Notes: a model not told the origin generated them from the letters alone. Positions 1 to 9,310 are shown, numbered from the stretch's first letter. The stretch is DNA of 64,000 bases from Gammaproteobacteria bacterium UBA7310 (GCA_002471665.1 DKQK01000040.1:1-64000), one strand, 5' to 3'. Translations and numbers: made by a program.

Positions 1-53
1 TAGGCTGACCGGGCTAGAACTTCACAGCAAAAAGAAATTTGGTAAGGCCCAGT

Positions 54-473
54 ATGCTGTCCATCACACCTCATTGGCAAATTCCCGATGACGAAATTGA
101 GATCTCTGCCATCCGCGCACAGGGTGCCGGAGGGCAGAACGTGAACAAAGTCGCATCGGCGATCCATTTGCGCTTCGATATCTCCACCTCATCCATGCCG
201 GATATCTACCGGCAACGGTTACTGTTATTGAAGGATCGCCGTATCAGTAAAGAGGGGGTGATCGTCATTAAGGCCCAGCAATTCCGTACCCAGGAAAAGA
301 ACCGGTTGGACGCACTGGAGCGTTTGGCGGAGTTGTTGCGCAGTGTGACGGTGGTGCAGAAAGCCCGCAAGCCCACTAAGGCCACCCGCAGTTCGCAGCG
401 TAAACGGGTGGACAGCAAGGTGCGCCGGGGCCGAACCAAGGCGCTGCGTGGCAAGGGTTCCATTGAACACTGA
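54..473 (+). CDS. arfB: Alternative ribosome-rescue factor ArfB (peptidyl-tRNA hydrolase)
   Basis: ArfB (YaeJ) enters the A site of ribosomes stalled on mRNAs without a stop codon and hydrolyses the peptidyl-tRNA. The 139-aa protein has the catalytic GGQ at residues 26-28 in the context GAGGQNVNK. A Lys/Arg-rich tail follows (about residues 105-139), which in the family inserts into the mRNA tunnel. Length and GGQ position match E. coli ArfB (140 aa). I chose the ATG at 54, preceded by AAGG six bases upstream, over an in-frame TTG at 39. It lies upstream of the DUF2058 gene on the same strand. Confidence 0.93.
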   Translation: MLSITPHWQIPDDEIEISAIRAQGAGGQNVNKVASAIHLRFDISTSSMPDIYRQRLLLLKDRRISKEGVIVIKAQQFRTQEKNRLDALERLAELLRSVTVVQKARKPTKATRSSQRKRVDSKVRRGRTKALRGKGSIEH

Positions 474-537
474 GTTTGTTCATAGCCCCCATGGCTGTGT
501 ATGATTGCAGGGTATCAGGATTATTGGAGAAGGGTGG

Positions 538-1080
538 ATGGCATCACTTCAGGATCAGTTGCTTAAAGCCGGCATGGTCAATGCTCAAAAGGTCAAGCAG
601 GTTAAGAAAGAAAAGCGTAAACAGTCCAAACGTGTGCGGCACGGCGAGGTGGAACCGGTGGATGAGGTGAAGCAGGCGGCGCGCCAGGCACAGTTGGAAA
701 AAGCCGAACGGGATCGAGAGATCAACCGCCAAAACCAGTTGTTGGCGGAGCAGAAGGCCATAGCCGCCCAGATCAAGCAGCTGGTGGAAACCCATCGCCT
801 GGATCGGCAGGGGGGTGAGGTAGGTTTTCAGTTTGTTGATGGCAAGAGTATTAAAAAGCTCTATGTGACCGCAGCCCAGCAACGGCAATTGGAATTGGGG
901 CAGGCCGCCATTGTGGCCTTCAACGGTGACTATGAACTGGTTGCCACCGCCATTGCCGAAAAAATCAGGCAGCGTGATGACGGCATGGTGGTGCTGTTGA
1001 ATGAGCGCACGGAACCAGCCCACGGTGATGACGATGATCCTTATGCCGACTACGTGGTGCCGGATGATTTGATGTGGTAA
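538..1080 (+). CDS. DUF2058 family protein (YaiL-like)
   Basis: A 180-aa protein of the DUF2058/YaiL family, sometimes labelled a nucleoprotein or polynucleotide-enzyme regulator, with no firmly known function. The N-terminus MASLQDQLLKAG is the family start and is followed by a highly charged Lys/Arg/Glu/Gln helical stretch (about residues 20-85), then a compact C-terminal domain ending in an acidic DDDDPYADY segment. An earlier in-frame ATG exists at 505, but the ATG at 538 has GGAGAAGG just upstream and matches relatives I recall. It converges on pdxH with four bases between the stops. Confidence 0.8.
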   Translation: MASLQDQLLKAGMVNAQKVKQVKKEKRKQSKRVRHGEVEPVDEVKQAARQAQLEKAERDREINRQNQLLAEQKAIAAQIKQLVETHRLDRQGGEVGFQFVDGKSIKKLYVTAAQQRQLELGQAAIVAFNGDYELVATAIAEKIRQRDDGMVVLLNERTEPAHGDDDDPYADYVVPDDLMW

Positions 1081-1084
1081 ACCG

Positions 1085-1720
1085 CTACGGTTGCAGGCGC
1101 TGAATGGCCCAGCCGGATTCGGTGCGCAAATACTCGAAGCGATCATGTAATCGATGGGGGCGGCCCTGCCAGAACTCGATGCGTTCGGGCACGATCTGGT
1201 AACCACCCCAGAACGAAGGCAGTGGAATTTCACCTTGGCCGAACTTGCGTTTCATCTCCGCCAGTTTTTGTTCCAGCAGCCCGCGGGAGCTGATGGCTTT
1301 GCTTTGATCCGAAACCCAGGCACCGATCTGGCTTTCCCGGGGGCGCGAGGAGAAATACTTGAAACTCTCGGCTTTGCTGATGCGGCGCACGGCGCCCTGT
1401 ACGGACACCTGACGGTTAAGGGCGATCCAGGGGAACAGAATAGCGGCTCTGTGATTGTCCTCTATGTTTCTGGCTTTGCGGCTTTCGTAGTTGGTGAAAA
1501 ACACAAAACCATTCTCGTCAAAATACTTCAGCAGCACCGTGCGCAAGGTGGGCTGCCCGTGCTCATCCACCGTTGCCAGTGACATGGCGTTCGGCTCCAG
1601 AAGGCCTGCCGTGCGCGCATCCTGAAACCAGGTTTCAAACTGTTGGACGGGGTTATCATTCAATGTTTCCCGTTGCAAACCGGCGCTTTCGAACTCCCGC
1701 CGCATGTCACTGATGTCCAC
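1085..1720 (-). CDS. pdxH: Pyridoxamine/pyridoxine 5'-phosphate oxidase
   Basis: PdxH is the FMN enzyme that oxidises pyridoxine or pyridoxamine 5'-phosphate to pyridoxal 5'-phosphate, the last step of B6 synthesis and salvage. The 211-aa sequence is full length. It has the family signatures RTVLLKYFDENGFVFFTNYESRKA (split here: RTVLLK..., FFTNYESRKA), RQVSVQG, SRPRESQIGAWVSDQS, and the C-terminal PERIEFWQGRPHRLHDR, which contributes to PLP and FMN binding. It lies 36 bases downstream of the DeoR-type regulator on the same strand, so the two may share a transcript. No metabolic link between them is obvious. Confidence 0.95.
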   Translation of the reverse strand: MDISDMRREFESAGLQRETLNDNPVQQFETWFQDARTAGLLEPNAMSLATVDEHGQPTLRTVLLKYFDENGFVFFTNYESRKARNIEDNHRAAILFPWIALNRQVSVQGAVRRISKAESFKYFSSRPRESQIGAWVSDQSKAISSRGLLEQKLAEMKRKFGQGEIPLPSFWGGYQIVPERIEFWQGRPHRLHDRFEYLRTESGWAIQRLQP

Positions 1721-1756
1721 TGCCTGTTGTTCCTCGGTCTGGGTTGAATGGCTGTT

Positions 1757-2542
1757 CTAGTTAAGATCTTCGTCACCGGCCACCAGTGTGGTGACATCGT
1801 TGTCCCGCAGCAGGGTGGTGAAGTGTTCATCCGGTTGCTGATCGGTGACCAGAATGTTGACGTCGGCCACATTGCCCAGTTTGATCATGGCGTGGCGGCC
1901 AAACTTGGTGTGGTCGCAGGCCAGCAGCACCTGGCGGGAATTCTTGATCAGAGCCTGGGCTACCCGCACTTCCTGATAATCGAAATCCAGCAGCGAGCCG
2001 TCGTCGTCAATCCCGGAAATGCCGATGATTCCGAAGTCGGTCCGGAATTGAGAGACGAAATCCATGGTGGCTTCACCGATAATGCCGCCATCGCGGCTGC
2101 GCACCTTACCGCCGGCGATGATGACATCAAAATCCTCTTTGCCGCTGACAATGGCGGCCACGTGCAGATTGTTGGTGATGATCTTCAGCCCGGTGTGGTT
2201 GAGCAGTTCCTTGGCAATGGCCTCGTTGGTGGTGCCAATGTTGATGAACAGGGAGGCATGGTCGGGAATATGCGCGGCCACCATTCTGGCGATGCGGCTT
2301 TTCTCCGGTGATTGCTGCAGTTTCCGCTGTGCATACTCAATGTTCTGGGTGCTGGGTGCTGCACTGGCACCGCCGTGGAAGCGGCGGACCCGGTTTTCTG
2401 CCGCCAGGGTATTGATGTCCCGGCGCATGGTTTGCGGTGTCACATCAAAATGACTGGCCAGATCTTCCACGGATACAAAGCCCTTGGCGTTCACCAGCTC
2501 TACAATTTGTTCATGCCGGGCCGTTTGCGATATATTTGCCAC
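1757..2542 (-). CDS. glpR: DeoR-family transcriptional regulator, probably GlpR
   Basis: A 261-aa DeoR/GlpR-type repressor. The N-terminal helix-turn-helix (residues 6-57) contains VEDLASHFDVTPQTMRRD, the DeoR signature. The C-terminal sugar-phosphate-binding domain starts around residue 75 and has INIGTTNEAIAKEL and the IIAGGKVRSRDGGIIG segment. The family represses carbon-use genes until a phosphorylated substrate binds. Divergence from glpK across a 184-bp spacer makes glycerol-3-phosphate the likely effector. The GlpR assignment rests on this context. The flanking operators were not proven. Confidence 0.85.
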   Translation of the reverse strand: MANISQTARHEQIVELVNAKGFVSVEDLASHFDVTPQTMRRDINTLAAENRVRRFHGGASAAPSTQNIEYAQRKLQQSPEKSRIARMVAAHIPDHASLFINIGTTNEAIAKELLNHTGLKIITNNLHVAAIVSGKEDFDVIIAGGKVRSRDGGIIGEATMDFVSQFRTDFGIIGISGIDDDGSLLDFDYQEVRVAQALIKNSRQVLLACDHTKFGRHAMIKLGNVADVNILVTDQQPDEHFTTLLRDNDVTTLVAGDEDLN

Positions 2543-2726
2543 GTTACTCTCTCGCTTGTTACTTTCTCTCTTGTTATTAGAATTATTCGTTTATTGCCTA
2601 ATGATACACCAAATGGTCACCGGTTCAGTTTGGATACGAAAATCGGATATCATTTCACTAACCTTACCCACGATAGAAAGCCGCTGGGGTCCAGCCCCCA
2701 CCTAATACAACAAGGAAGACTCAATC
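2543..2726. promoter_or_regulatory. glpR-glpK divergent control region
   Basis: This 184-bp spacer must hold both promoters of the divergent regulator and glycerol kinase genes. It is AT-rich near 2565-2610, where repeated TTGTTA and the sequence TTATTCGTTT occur. The latter resembles one half of the enterobacterial GlpR operator, with about two mismatches. glpK has an AAGGA ribosome-binding site at 2712-2716. No confident -35/-10 pair was assigned. Confidence 0.4.
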
Positions 2727-4214
2727 ATGAGCCAATATCTACTGTCCATAGACCAGGGAACCACCAGCTCCAGGGCGATCGTCTTCGATCAGCGGGGAAC
2801 CATTGTAACCTCTGCGCAGCGAGAATTTACCCAGTTTTTTCCAGATGATGGTTGGGTCGAGCACGATGTTGAGGAAATCTGGGAAACCACCCTGGCGGTG
2901 TGCCGGGAGGCCCTGAAAAATGCCCAGCTCAGTGCCACGGAGATTGCCGGTATCGGCATTACCAATCAGCGGGAAACCACCATTGTATGGGAGCGTGATA
3001 CCGGCAGGCCGATACACAAAGCCATTGTTTGGCAGGATCGTCGAACCTCGGCCCTGTGTATGGAACTGAAAAAGCAGGGACACGAGCAGCGTGTGCAGGC
3101 GGCCACGGGGCTGTTGATTGACCCGTATTTTTCCGCCACCAAGGTTGCCTGGATTCTGGATCATGTGGAAGGAGCCCGCCAGCGGGCGGAGCAGGGTGAA
3201 CTGGCGTTCGGTACGGTAGACAGCTTTCTGTTGTGGCGCCTCACCAAGGGTGCCAGTCATAAAACCGATGCCACCAACGCATCCCGCACCATGCTTTACA
3301 ACATTCACTCCCAGCAATGGGATGATGAGATGTTGGCGTTGTTTCGGGTGCCCCGGGCCATGATGCCGGAGGTGGAGGATTGTGCCGCCGATTTTGGGGA
3401 CGCAGACCCGGACTGGCTGGGAGCATCAATTCCGGTGGCGGGCATTGCCGGCGATCAGCAGGCTGCGCTGATCGGCCAGGCCTGCTTTAAACCCGGGATG
3501 GTCAAGAGCACCTATGGGACCGGTTGTTTTATGATACTCAACACGGGCGACGAGCCGGTGGAATCCCGCAACCGCCTGCTGACCACCGTAGGCTATCGCC
3601 TGAACGGCAAAGTAACCTATGCCCTGGAGGGCAGTATTTTTATCGCCGGCGCCGCCATTCAGTGGCTGCGGGACGGTATCGCGTTGATCTCCCATGCCAG
3701 GGAAACCGAAGCCATGGCGCAGGAAGTGGGTGTTGAACACGGCGTTTATATGGTGCCGGCCTTTACCGGCCTGGGCGCGCCCTACTGGGATCCTGAAGCG
3801 CGTGGTGCCTTGTTTGGTTTGACCCGGGATACCGGCATCAAGGATATTGTGACCGCCGGTTTGCAGTCGGTAGCCTACCAAACCAAGGACCTGATCCATG
3901 CCATGGAAGCGGACGGTGCCGGTAAACCCACCGCGCTGCGGGTGGACGGCGGCATGGTGGCCAATAATTGGGTGGTGCAATTCCTGAGCGACATTCTCAA
4001 TGTCAACGTTGACCGGCCGGCGGTGATCGAAACCACCGCGTTGGGGGCTGCCTATCTGGCCGGTCTGCAGGTTGGGGTGTATCCCTCTTTGGAGGAGATC
4101 GCTTCACTTTGGCATTGTGAACGGCATTTCACCCCGGAAATGAAAGATGACCTGCGGGACGACCTGTACCAGGGTTGGGTCAAAGCGGTGGCCCGGGTAC
4201 GAACCAGCGATTGA
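2727..4214 (+). CDS. glpK: Glycerol kinase
   Basis: GlpK phosphorylates glycerol to sn-glycerol-3-phosphate with ATP in the cytoplasm. The 495-aa protein is the usual length. It opens with SIDQGTTSSRAI (ATPase phosphate-1 motif), has the catalytic-base region GIAGDQQAALIGQ, the GMVKSTYGTGCFM phosphate-2 motif, and the FGGY-type LRVDGGMVANN near residue 410. The usual partners glpF (facilitator) and glpD (dehydrogenase) are not beside it, so they must lie elsewhere or be replaced. The stop codon abuts the stop of the convergent chemoreceptor gene with no spacer and no terminator. Confidence 0.96.
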   Translation: MSQYLLSIDQGTTSSRAIVFDQRGTIVTSAQREFTQFFPDDGWVEHDVEEIWETTLAVCREALKNAQLSATEIAGIGITNQRETTIVWERDTGRPIHKAIVWQDRRTSALCMELKKQGHEQRVQAATGLLIDPYFSATKVAWILDHVEGARQRAEQGELAFGTVDSFLLWRLTKGASHKTDATNASRTMLYNIHSQQWDDEMLALFRVPRAMMPEVEDCAADFGDADPDWLGASIPVAGIAGDQQAALIGQACFKPGMVKSTYGTGCFMILNTGDEPVESRNRLLTTVGYRLNGKVTYALEGSIFIAGAAIQWLRDGIALISHARETEAMAQEVGVEHGVYMVPAFTGLGAPYWDPEARGALFGLTRDTGIKDIVTAGLQSVAYQTKDLIHAMEADGAGKPTALRVDGGMVANNWVVQFLSDILNVNVDRPAVIETTALGAAYLAGLQVGVYPSLEEIASLWHCERHFTPEMKDDLRDDLYQGWVKAVARVRTSD

Positions 4215-6029
4215 TCAGGGCCGGTTCAGCGCCTGCAGTTCCCGGCACAGCGCAAGGGAGGCTTGCTGGGCGCTGCTCTGGTGCTGGCGGTCAAGTATCT
4301 GTTCCAGGCTGTGCAGCAGTTCCTGTTCCTGGGCGCGCAGGTGCTTGTGGTGCTGTGCTGAATCATGGCTGGCCTCATGGGCTGAATCCTGAATCTGGCT
4401 CAGCTGCTGGTTGACGTCGGCGATTGCCGTGGTGATCCGCTGCAGTTGTTCACTGGCGGCGGTGGATTCCCGCACCCTTTCCTCTACCATTTTCTGGCTT
4501 AACGTCATCATGTCGACACTGGTTTCGGCGGATTTCTGGATATCCGCCACCTGACGCTTGATGTCTTCCGCAGCACCGGCGGTTTTGGTGGCCAGGGAGC
4601 GCACTTCGTCTGCCACCACGGCAAAGCCGCGCCCGTGCTCACCTGCCCGCGCGGCTTCAATGGCAGCGTTCAAGGCCAACAGGTTGGTCTGGCTGGTGAT
4701 GGTGGTGATCATGTCCACCACGGCACCGATGGACTGACTGTTTTCCGCCAGTTGGGTGATGCCCTGGCTGGCGGAACCGATTTGATCAGTGAGCTGCTGA
4801 ATGCTGCGGGTCATGTTCTGTAAAGTGGTCTCGCTTTCCAGCAGTTGGGTATGGGCTTGCTGGCTGGTGTGGGCGGTGTGTTCACAATTTTGCTCTATTT
4901 GTTCCAGTTGTGATGTTCTGTGTTGGCCCTCGCGGCCTATTTGTTCAAGTTGATTGTGCAGCGCCTTGCTGCTGCGTTGATCCAGAGCGGCAGCCTTGGG
5001 CGGCGTCTGCAGCTCGGCCGCCAGTTGCTGCAGTAATTCCTGCCGTTGCCGCTGTTGTCCGGCCACCTGGTCCAACGACTGTATCAGTTGGTCCAGGTTG
5101 TGGATGGGGCCGTTACGAATGGCAACCGCCGCCGAAAGCAGTTCTTTGTGTTTGCGCTCATAGCCGTGGATGATGGTGGCAAACAGAAAATACACACCAC
5201 AGGCGATCAATATCAGGGTGAGGGCAAACATCCATTCGGTGGTCCAGGAATCACTGTTGATGTCCTGTGTAATCTGAGTGTTCATGCTGGCGCCAAGCGG
5301 TGCCAGGCGGGCAAAGGTGGTTTCCAGTTGCTGTTGCAGGGCTTTGCCGGCGGACAGTTGCTGTACCAGCTGCGAAAACAGTGATTGCTGCCGCTTCAGC
5401 TTTGCTGCTGCGGCCGGCAAATCCTCAACCGGCAGTTCGGAATCGGGCAGTGCTTCGATGATCCGTGCACCGAGCACAGCGGCCTGTTGGGCAGTGTCGG
5501 GATCCAGGGTAATACGATACTGCAGTTGCCTGGCCTGCATGTCGGTAAACAGGCTGAACAGATACACCGCATTTTGTTGCTTCAGGTAGTCTTCCAGTTC
5601 CCGGGTTTCGGTACTCAGGCTGGTTTGGGTCTGCAGTTGCTGTTCCTGAATCAGCACCAGCTCGTTGAGTTTTTTCTGGTAGAGGTTCAGTTGATCCATG
5701 AGTTCCAGCAGGCTGGTCTGCAGCAGGTCGTCAGCGCTTTTTAATGCCAGGCTGGCCACCTCGGTGAGGGACACACTGCTTTGTTCCAGGGTTTTCAGCA
5801 GATCCCGGTTGGACTGCGGGTTATCCCTGCTGCGTAGTTGTTGTAGCTGGATCACCTGATTCTGGATCTGATTGGCGGCGACCTGGAATTGCAGCAGTTG
5901 TTGCTGGGTTGCTATGCGGTCCTGTGCCTGGTTGCGGTGGCTGAGGTACAGGCTACTTAACAGTGCTATAGCCAGCAGAATGGTAGCGGTTATGAGGGTG
6001 ACCCGGGTGGTTAGTTTGGCCTGCAACAT
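4215..6029 (-). CDS. Methyl-accepting chemotaxis protein
   Basis: A 604-aa transmembrane chemoreceptor. TM1 is at about residues 10-29, followed by a long Gln-rich, helical periplasmic region (30-262) that looks like a helical-bundle sensor, then TM2 at about 267-287. I see no clear HAMP domain after TM2; the sequence runs into Gln-rich coiled coil. The conserved signalling hairpin at about 444-477 (QTNLLALNAAIEAARAGE, then GRGFAVVADEVR) binds CheA/CheW in the family. There is no C-terminal CheR-tethering pentapeptide; the protein ends in NRP. The ligand is unknown, and proximity to glpK alone does not show glycerol sensing. Confidence 0.88.
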   Translation of the reverse strand: MLQAKLTTRVTLITATILLAIALLSSLYLSHRNQAQDRIATQQQLLQFQVAANQIQNQVIQLQQLRSRDNPQSNRDLLKTLEQSSVSLTEVASLALKSADDLLQTSLLELMDQLNLYQKKLNELVLIQEQQLQTQTSLSTETRELEDYLKQQNAVYLFSLFTDMQARQLQYRITLDPDTAQQAAVLGARIIEALPDSELPVEDLPAAAAKLKRQQSLFSQLVQQLSAGKALQQQLETTFARLAPLGASMNTQITQDINSDSWTTEWMFALTLILIACGVYFLFATIIHGYERKHKELLSAAVAIRNGPIHNLDQLIQSLDQVAGQQRQRQELLQQLAAELQTPPKAAALDQRSSKALHNQLEQIGREGQHRTSQLEQIEQNCEHTAHTSQQAHTQLLESETTLQNMTRSIQQLTDQIGSASQGITQLAENSQSIGAVVDMITTITSQTNLLALNAAIEAARAGEHGRGFAVVADEVRSLATKTAGAAEDIKRQVADIQKSAETSVDMMTLSQKMVEERVRESTAASEQLQRITTAIADVNQQLSQIQDSAHEASHDSAQHHKHLRAQEQELLHSLEQILDRQHQSSAQQASLALCRELQALNRP

Positions 6030-6081
6030 CGATGTATGGCTTCCGCAAGTGAACCTTGATTAAGCATAGCATCTGCTTTGG

Positions 6082-7134
6082 TTACTGGGTGGGCGATGGG
6101 AACGCCACCAGGTGATCTGCCTCCAGGCGAATGCCCACCAGGGCACCCACCTGATGGTCATTGTGGCTGGGAAAGATGGCTTCGATGATGCTGCCGGTGG
6201 GCAATTGCAGTTTGAACAGCATGGAAGCCCCGGTAAAGGTTTTCTGCAGCACTTTGGCCTGCAGGGGGCTTTCCGGGTCCGGCAGGATGTCGTCCGGCCG
6301 CAGCAGAATGTCCACCGGGCTGTCCGGCAGCCAACTGTACGCACGGTTGCCTTTGATGACCCCCATTTCGGTGTCCACCAGTTCCGGTGACAGGGCTTTA
6401 CCCCGAATAAAGTGGCCCAGGCCGATGAAATTGGCTACGAAACGATTCAATGGTTCGTGATAGATGTTGTAGGCCGTATCCCACTGTTGCAGTCTGCCCT
6501 CATTCATTACCCCGATACGATCGGCCACCGCGAAAGCTTCCTCCTGATCGTGGGTGACCATCAGTGCAGTGGTGCCCAGGGATTTCAGGATGTCTCTGAC
6601 TTCCAGGCTCAGGCGGCGGCGCAAGTCCACGTCCAGATTGGAGAAAGGTTCGTCCAGCAGGATCAGGCTGGGCTCCGGTGCCATGGCCCGGGCCAGGGCA
6701 ACCCGTTGTTGCTGGCCGCCGGACAGTTCATGGGGGTAACGCTTGGCATACTGTTCCAAGCCCACCAGCTCCAGCATCCTGGCACCCACGGACTGGCGCC
6801 TGGCCGGGCTGGATTTGCGCAGCCCGAAACAGACGTTTTCCTGAATGGTAAGGTGGGGGAAGAGCGCGTAATCCTGGAATACCATGCCCAGGCTGCGCTT
6901 TTCCGGTGGTACCAGATGGCCCGGGGCCGACACCTGCATGCCGCTGAGTTCGATGGTGCCGCCACTGATGGATTCAAAGCCGGCGATGGCCCGCAGTGTG
7001 GTGGTTTTACCACAGCCGCTGGGGCCCAACAGGCAGGCGATGTCACCCTTGTTGATGTGAAAGGTCAGGTCTTCAACCACCGAGTTGTGGTCGTAGGCGC
7101 AGAAAACGCCGTCCAGCTGCAGCAGTGGTTCCAT
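6082..7134 (-). CDS. ABC transporter ATP-binding protein, FbpC/PotA-like, orphan
   Basis: A 350-aa ATPase subunit of an importer of the iron(III)/spermidine/sugar class. Walker A is GPSGCGKTTT (residues about 37-46), the signature is LSGGQQQRVALARA, Walker B is LILLDEPFSNLD, and the switch His lies in VTHDQEEA. A C-terminal TOBE-like region (about 240-350) includes ILLRPDDI, as in FbpC. No permease or binding-protein gene is adjacent. It starts six bases after the argF stop on the same strand, so it is probably co-transcribed with argD-argF. The substrate cannot be told from sequence; iron is the nearest family guess. Confidence 0.85.
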   Translation of the reverse strand: MEPLLQLDGVFCAYDHNSVVEDLTFHINKGDIACLLGPSGCGKTTTLRAIAGFESISGGTIELSGMQVSAPGHLVPPEKRSLGMVFQDYALFPHLTIQENVCFGLRKSSPARRQSVGARMLELVGLEQYAKRYPHELSGGQQQRVALARAMAPEPSLILLDEPFSNLDVDLRRRLSLEVRDILKSLGTTALMVTHDQEEAFAVADRIGVMNEGRLQQWDTAYNIYHEPLNRFVANFIGLGHFIRGKALSPELVDTEMGVIKGNRAYSWLPDSPVDILLRPDDILPDPESPLQAKVLQKTFTGASMLFKLQLPTGSIIEAIFPSHNDHQVGALVGIRLEADHLVAFPSPTQ

Positions 7135-7140
7135 GGTTGA

Positions 7141-8055
7141 TCAGGGTTTCCAGGTGCCCAGCAGGTATTCCATCAGCGCCTTCTGGGCATGCAGTCGGTT
7201 TTCCGCTTCGTCCCAGACCACGGAGCGGGGATCATCCAGCATGTCTTCGCTGATTTCTTCACCCCGGTGTGCCGGCAGACAGTGCATAAACAGGGCTTTG
7301 GGGTCTGCCTTGTCCATCAACGCAGGTGATACCTGAAACGTGGAGAAGGCTTTCTCCCGCGCCGATTGTTCTTCTTCCTGACCCATGCTGGCCCACACGT
7401 CGGTGACCACCAGGTGGGCACCGTCCACGGCCTCTTCGGCACTGTTGGTGAGGGTAACCCGATCGCTGTTGTTGGCCACCAGCGTGGCGTCGGGCTCAAA
7501 ACCAGGGGGGCAGGCCACCCGTAGCTGGAAGCCGAACTGGCGGGCGGCGTTGATATAGGAGTGGCACATGTTATTGCCATCCCCGATCCAGGTGACGGTT
7601 TTACCGCGAATGGAGCCACGATGCTCGATGTAGGTCTGGATGTCCGCCAGTAACTGACAGGGGTGGAAGGAGTCGGTCAGGGCGTTGATCACCGGTACCC
7701 GGGAATCCCGGGCAAAGGTTTCGATTTTTTCATGTTCAAAGGTACGGATCATGATGATGTCCGCCATGCGCGACAGTACCCGCGCGGTATCGCCCACCGG
7801 TTCGCCGCGGCCCAGCTGGGTATCCCGCGGCGAAAGGAACATGGCACCACCACCACATTGGATCATGGCACTTTCAAATGACACGCGGGTACGGGTTGAT
7901 GACTTTTCAAAAATCATCGCCAGAACTTTGTTCTTGAAGGGTTCGTAGACCACGCCTTCGCGCAACATTCGTTTCAGCTCGATGGCCCGGTGCAGGAGCT
8001 TTTCGAGGGTATCCGGTTCAATGTCCAGCAGGGTCAGAAAATGCCGTGTCGCCAT
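7141..8055 (-). CDS. argF: Ornithine carbamoyltransferase
   Basis: ArgF condenses ornithine and carbamoyl phosphate to citrulline in arginine synthesis. The 304-aa protein has the carbamoyl-phosphate motif SSTRTRVSFE, the HPCQLLADIQT segment, the ornithine-binding region VTDVWASMGQEEE and the catalytic HCLPAHRGEEI. All key residues are present. It follows argD by 28 bases on the same strand, forming an argD-argF unit, and is followed by the ABC ATPase. argG, which uses citrulline next, is separate at 35628. Confidence 0.96.
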   Translation of the reverse strand: MATRHFLTLLDIEPDTLEKLLHRAIELKRMLREGVVYEPFKNKVLAMIFEKSSTRTRVSFESAMIQCGGGAMFLSPRDTQLGRGEPVGDTARVLSRMADIIMIRTFEHEKIETFARDSRVPVINALTDSFHPCQLLADIQTYIEHRGSIRGKTVTWIGDGNNMCHSYINAARQFGFQLRVACPPGFEPDATLVANNSDRVTLTNSAEEAVDGAHLVVTDVWASMGQEEEQSAREKAFSTFQVSPALMDKADPKALFMHCLPAHRGEEISEDMLDDPRSVVWDEAENRLHAQKALMEYLLGTWKP

Positions 8056-8083
8056 GGCTTACATCTCTTTCAATTCGTTAACG

Positions 8084-9262
8084 TTATTGGGCCGCGTATT
8101 CCTTGATAAGCTGGCTGAGCAGATTGACCATGTTATCGCTTTCTTCATCGCTCATGGTCAATGCCGGCAGCAGGCGTATCACCTTTTCGGCGGTGACGTT
8201 GATCAGTAGCCCCCGGTCTTTGGCCAGCGCCACCAATGGGGAACAGGCTTGGGTCAGTTCAATACCGATCATCAGGCCCTTGCCACGGACCTCCCGGACC
8301 ATGGCCACGGATTCCAGTTGGGTCTTGAGGTTGTCCACAATGCGCCGGCCCAGCTCGGCGGCACGCTGGGGCAGGTTTTCCTCCACCAGGGTGTTGACGA
8401 CCGTCAAGGCGGTGGCACAGCACAACGGATTGCCCCCGTAGGTTGATCCGTGATTGCCCGGCTTGAGAGTGTTGGCGGCTTCGCCCCGGGCCAGGCAGGC
8501 ACCGATGGGCAAGCCATTGCCCAGGCCCTTGGCGGTGGTGACCACGTCCGGCAGAATGCCGTGCTGCTGGTAGTTGAAATAAGTACCGGTGCGGCCATTG
8601 CCGGTCTGGATTTCATCCAGAATCAACAGCCAGCCGTTGTCGTCACAGATCTGGCGCAAGCCACTCAGGTAATCGTCGGCGGGAATATTGATACCGCCTT
8701 CGCCCTGCACCGGCTCCACCATTACCGCGACGACATTGGTGTTGTTGGCCGCGATGGTGCGAATGGCATCCAGATCATTGTAGGGGCTGCGCACAAACCC
8801 CTGCACCAATGGTTCGAATCCGGCCTGCACCTTGCGGTTGCCCGTGGCGCTCAGGGTGGCCAGGGTGCGGCCATGGAAGGATTGATCAGCCACCACGATG
8901 GCGGGCTTTTCAATGCCCTTGTTGTGGCCGTAAAGGCGGGCGATCTTGATGGCGCATTCATTGGCTTCAGCGCCGGAGTTGCCAAAGAAGCAGGCCTCCA
9001 TATTGCTGATTTCAGCCAGCCTGGCCCCCAGTTCTTCCTGGTAGCGGATACGGTAGAGGTTTGATGTGTGCACCAGGCGCTGGGCCTGATCCTGAATGGT
9101 CTGGGTAACGCGGGGGTGACAATGTCCCAGACCGCACACGGCAATGCCGGTGATGCAATCGAGATATTGTTTGCCCTCGGTGTCGTATAACCAAACCCCG
9201 TCACCCTTTTCAAAGGTCACCGACATAGGCTTGTAGGTGGTCATCAAACCGCTTGTTGCCAT
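8084..9262 (-). CDS. argD: Acetylornithine/succinyldiaminopimelate-type aminotransferase
   Basis: A class-III PLP aminotransferase of 392 aa that converts N-acetylglutamate semialdehyde to N-acetylornithine. Many family members also act in lysine synthesis. Seen are GNSGAEANECAIKIAR, LILDEIQTGNGRTG (PLP-pyridine Asp), and TTAKGLGNGLPIGA with the Schiff-base Lys. I chose the ATG at 9262 (MATSGLMTTYKP), which has AGGA eight bases upstream, over the in-frame TTG at 9283. It is first in the argD-argF-ATPase operon, with a strong promoter and hairpin upstream. Confidence 0.94.
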   Translation of the reverse strand: MATSGLMTTYKPMSVTFEKGDGVWLYDTEGKQYLDCITGIAVCGLGHCHPRVTQTIQDQAQRLVHTSNLYRIRYQEELGARLAEISNMEACFFGNSGAEANECAIKIARLYGHNKGIEKPAIVVADQSFHGRTLATLSATGNRKVQAGFEPLVQGFVRSPYNDLDAIRTIAANNTNVVAVMVEPVQGEGGINIPADDYLSGLRQICDDNGWLLILDEIQTGNGRTGTYFNYQQHGILPDVVTTAKGLGNGLPIGACLARGEAANTLKPGNHGSTYGGNPLCCATALTVVNTLVEENLPQRAAELGRRIVDNLKTQLESVAMVREVRGKGLMIGIELTQACSPLVALAKDRGLLINVTAEKVIRLLPALTMSDEESDNMVNLLSQLIKEYAAQ

Positions 9263-9310
9263 AAGACTGTCCTGGTACTCCAATGCTTGGAGGATAAATG
9301 TTATACAAAC

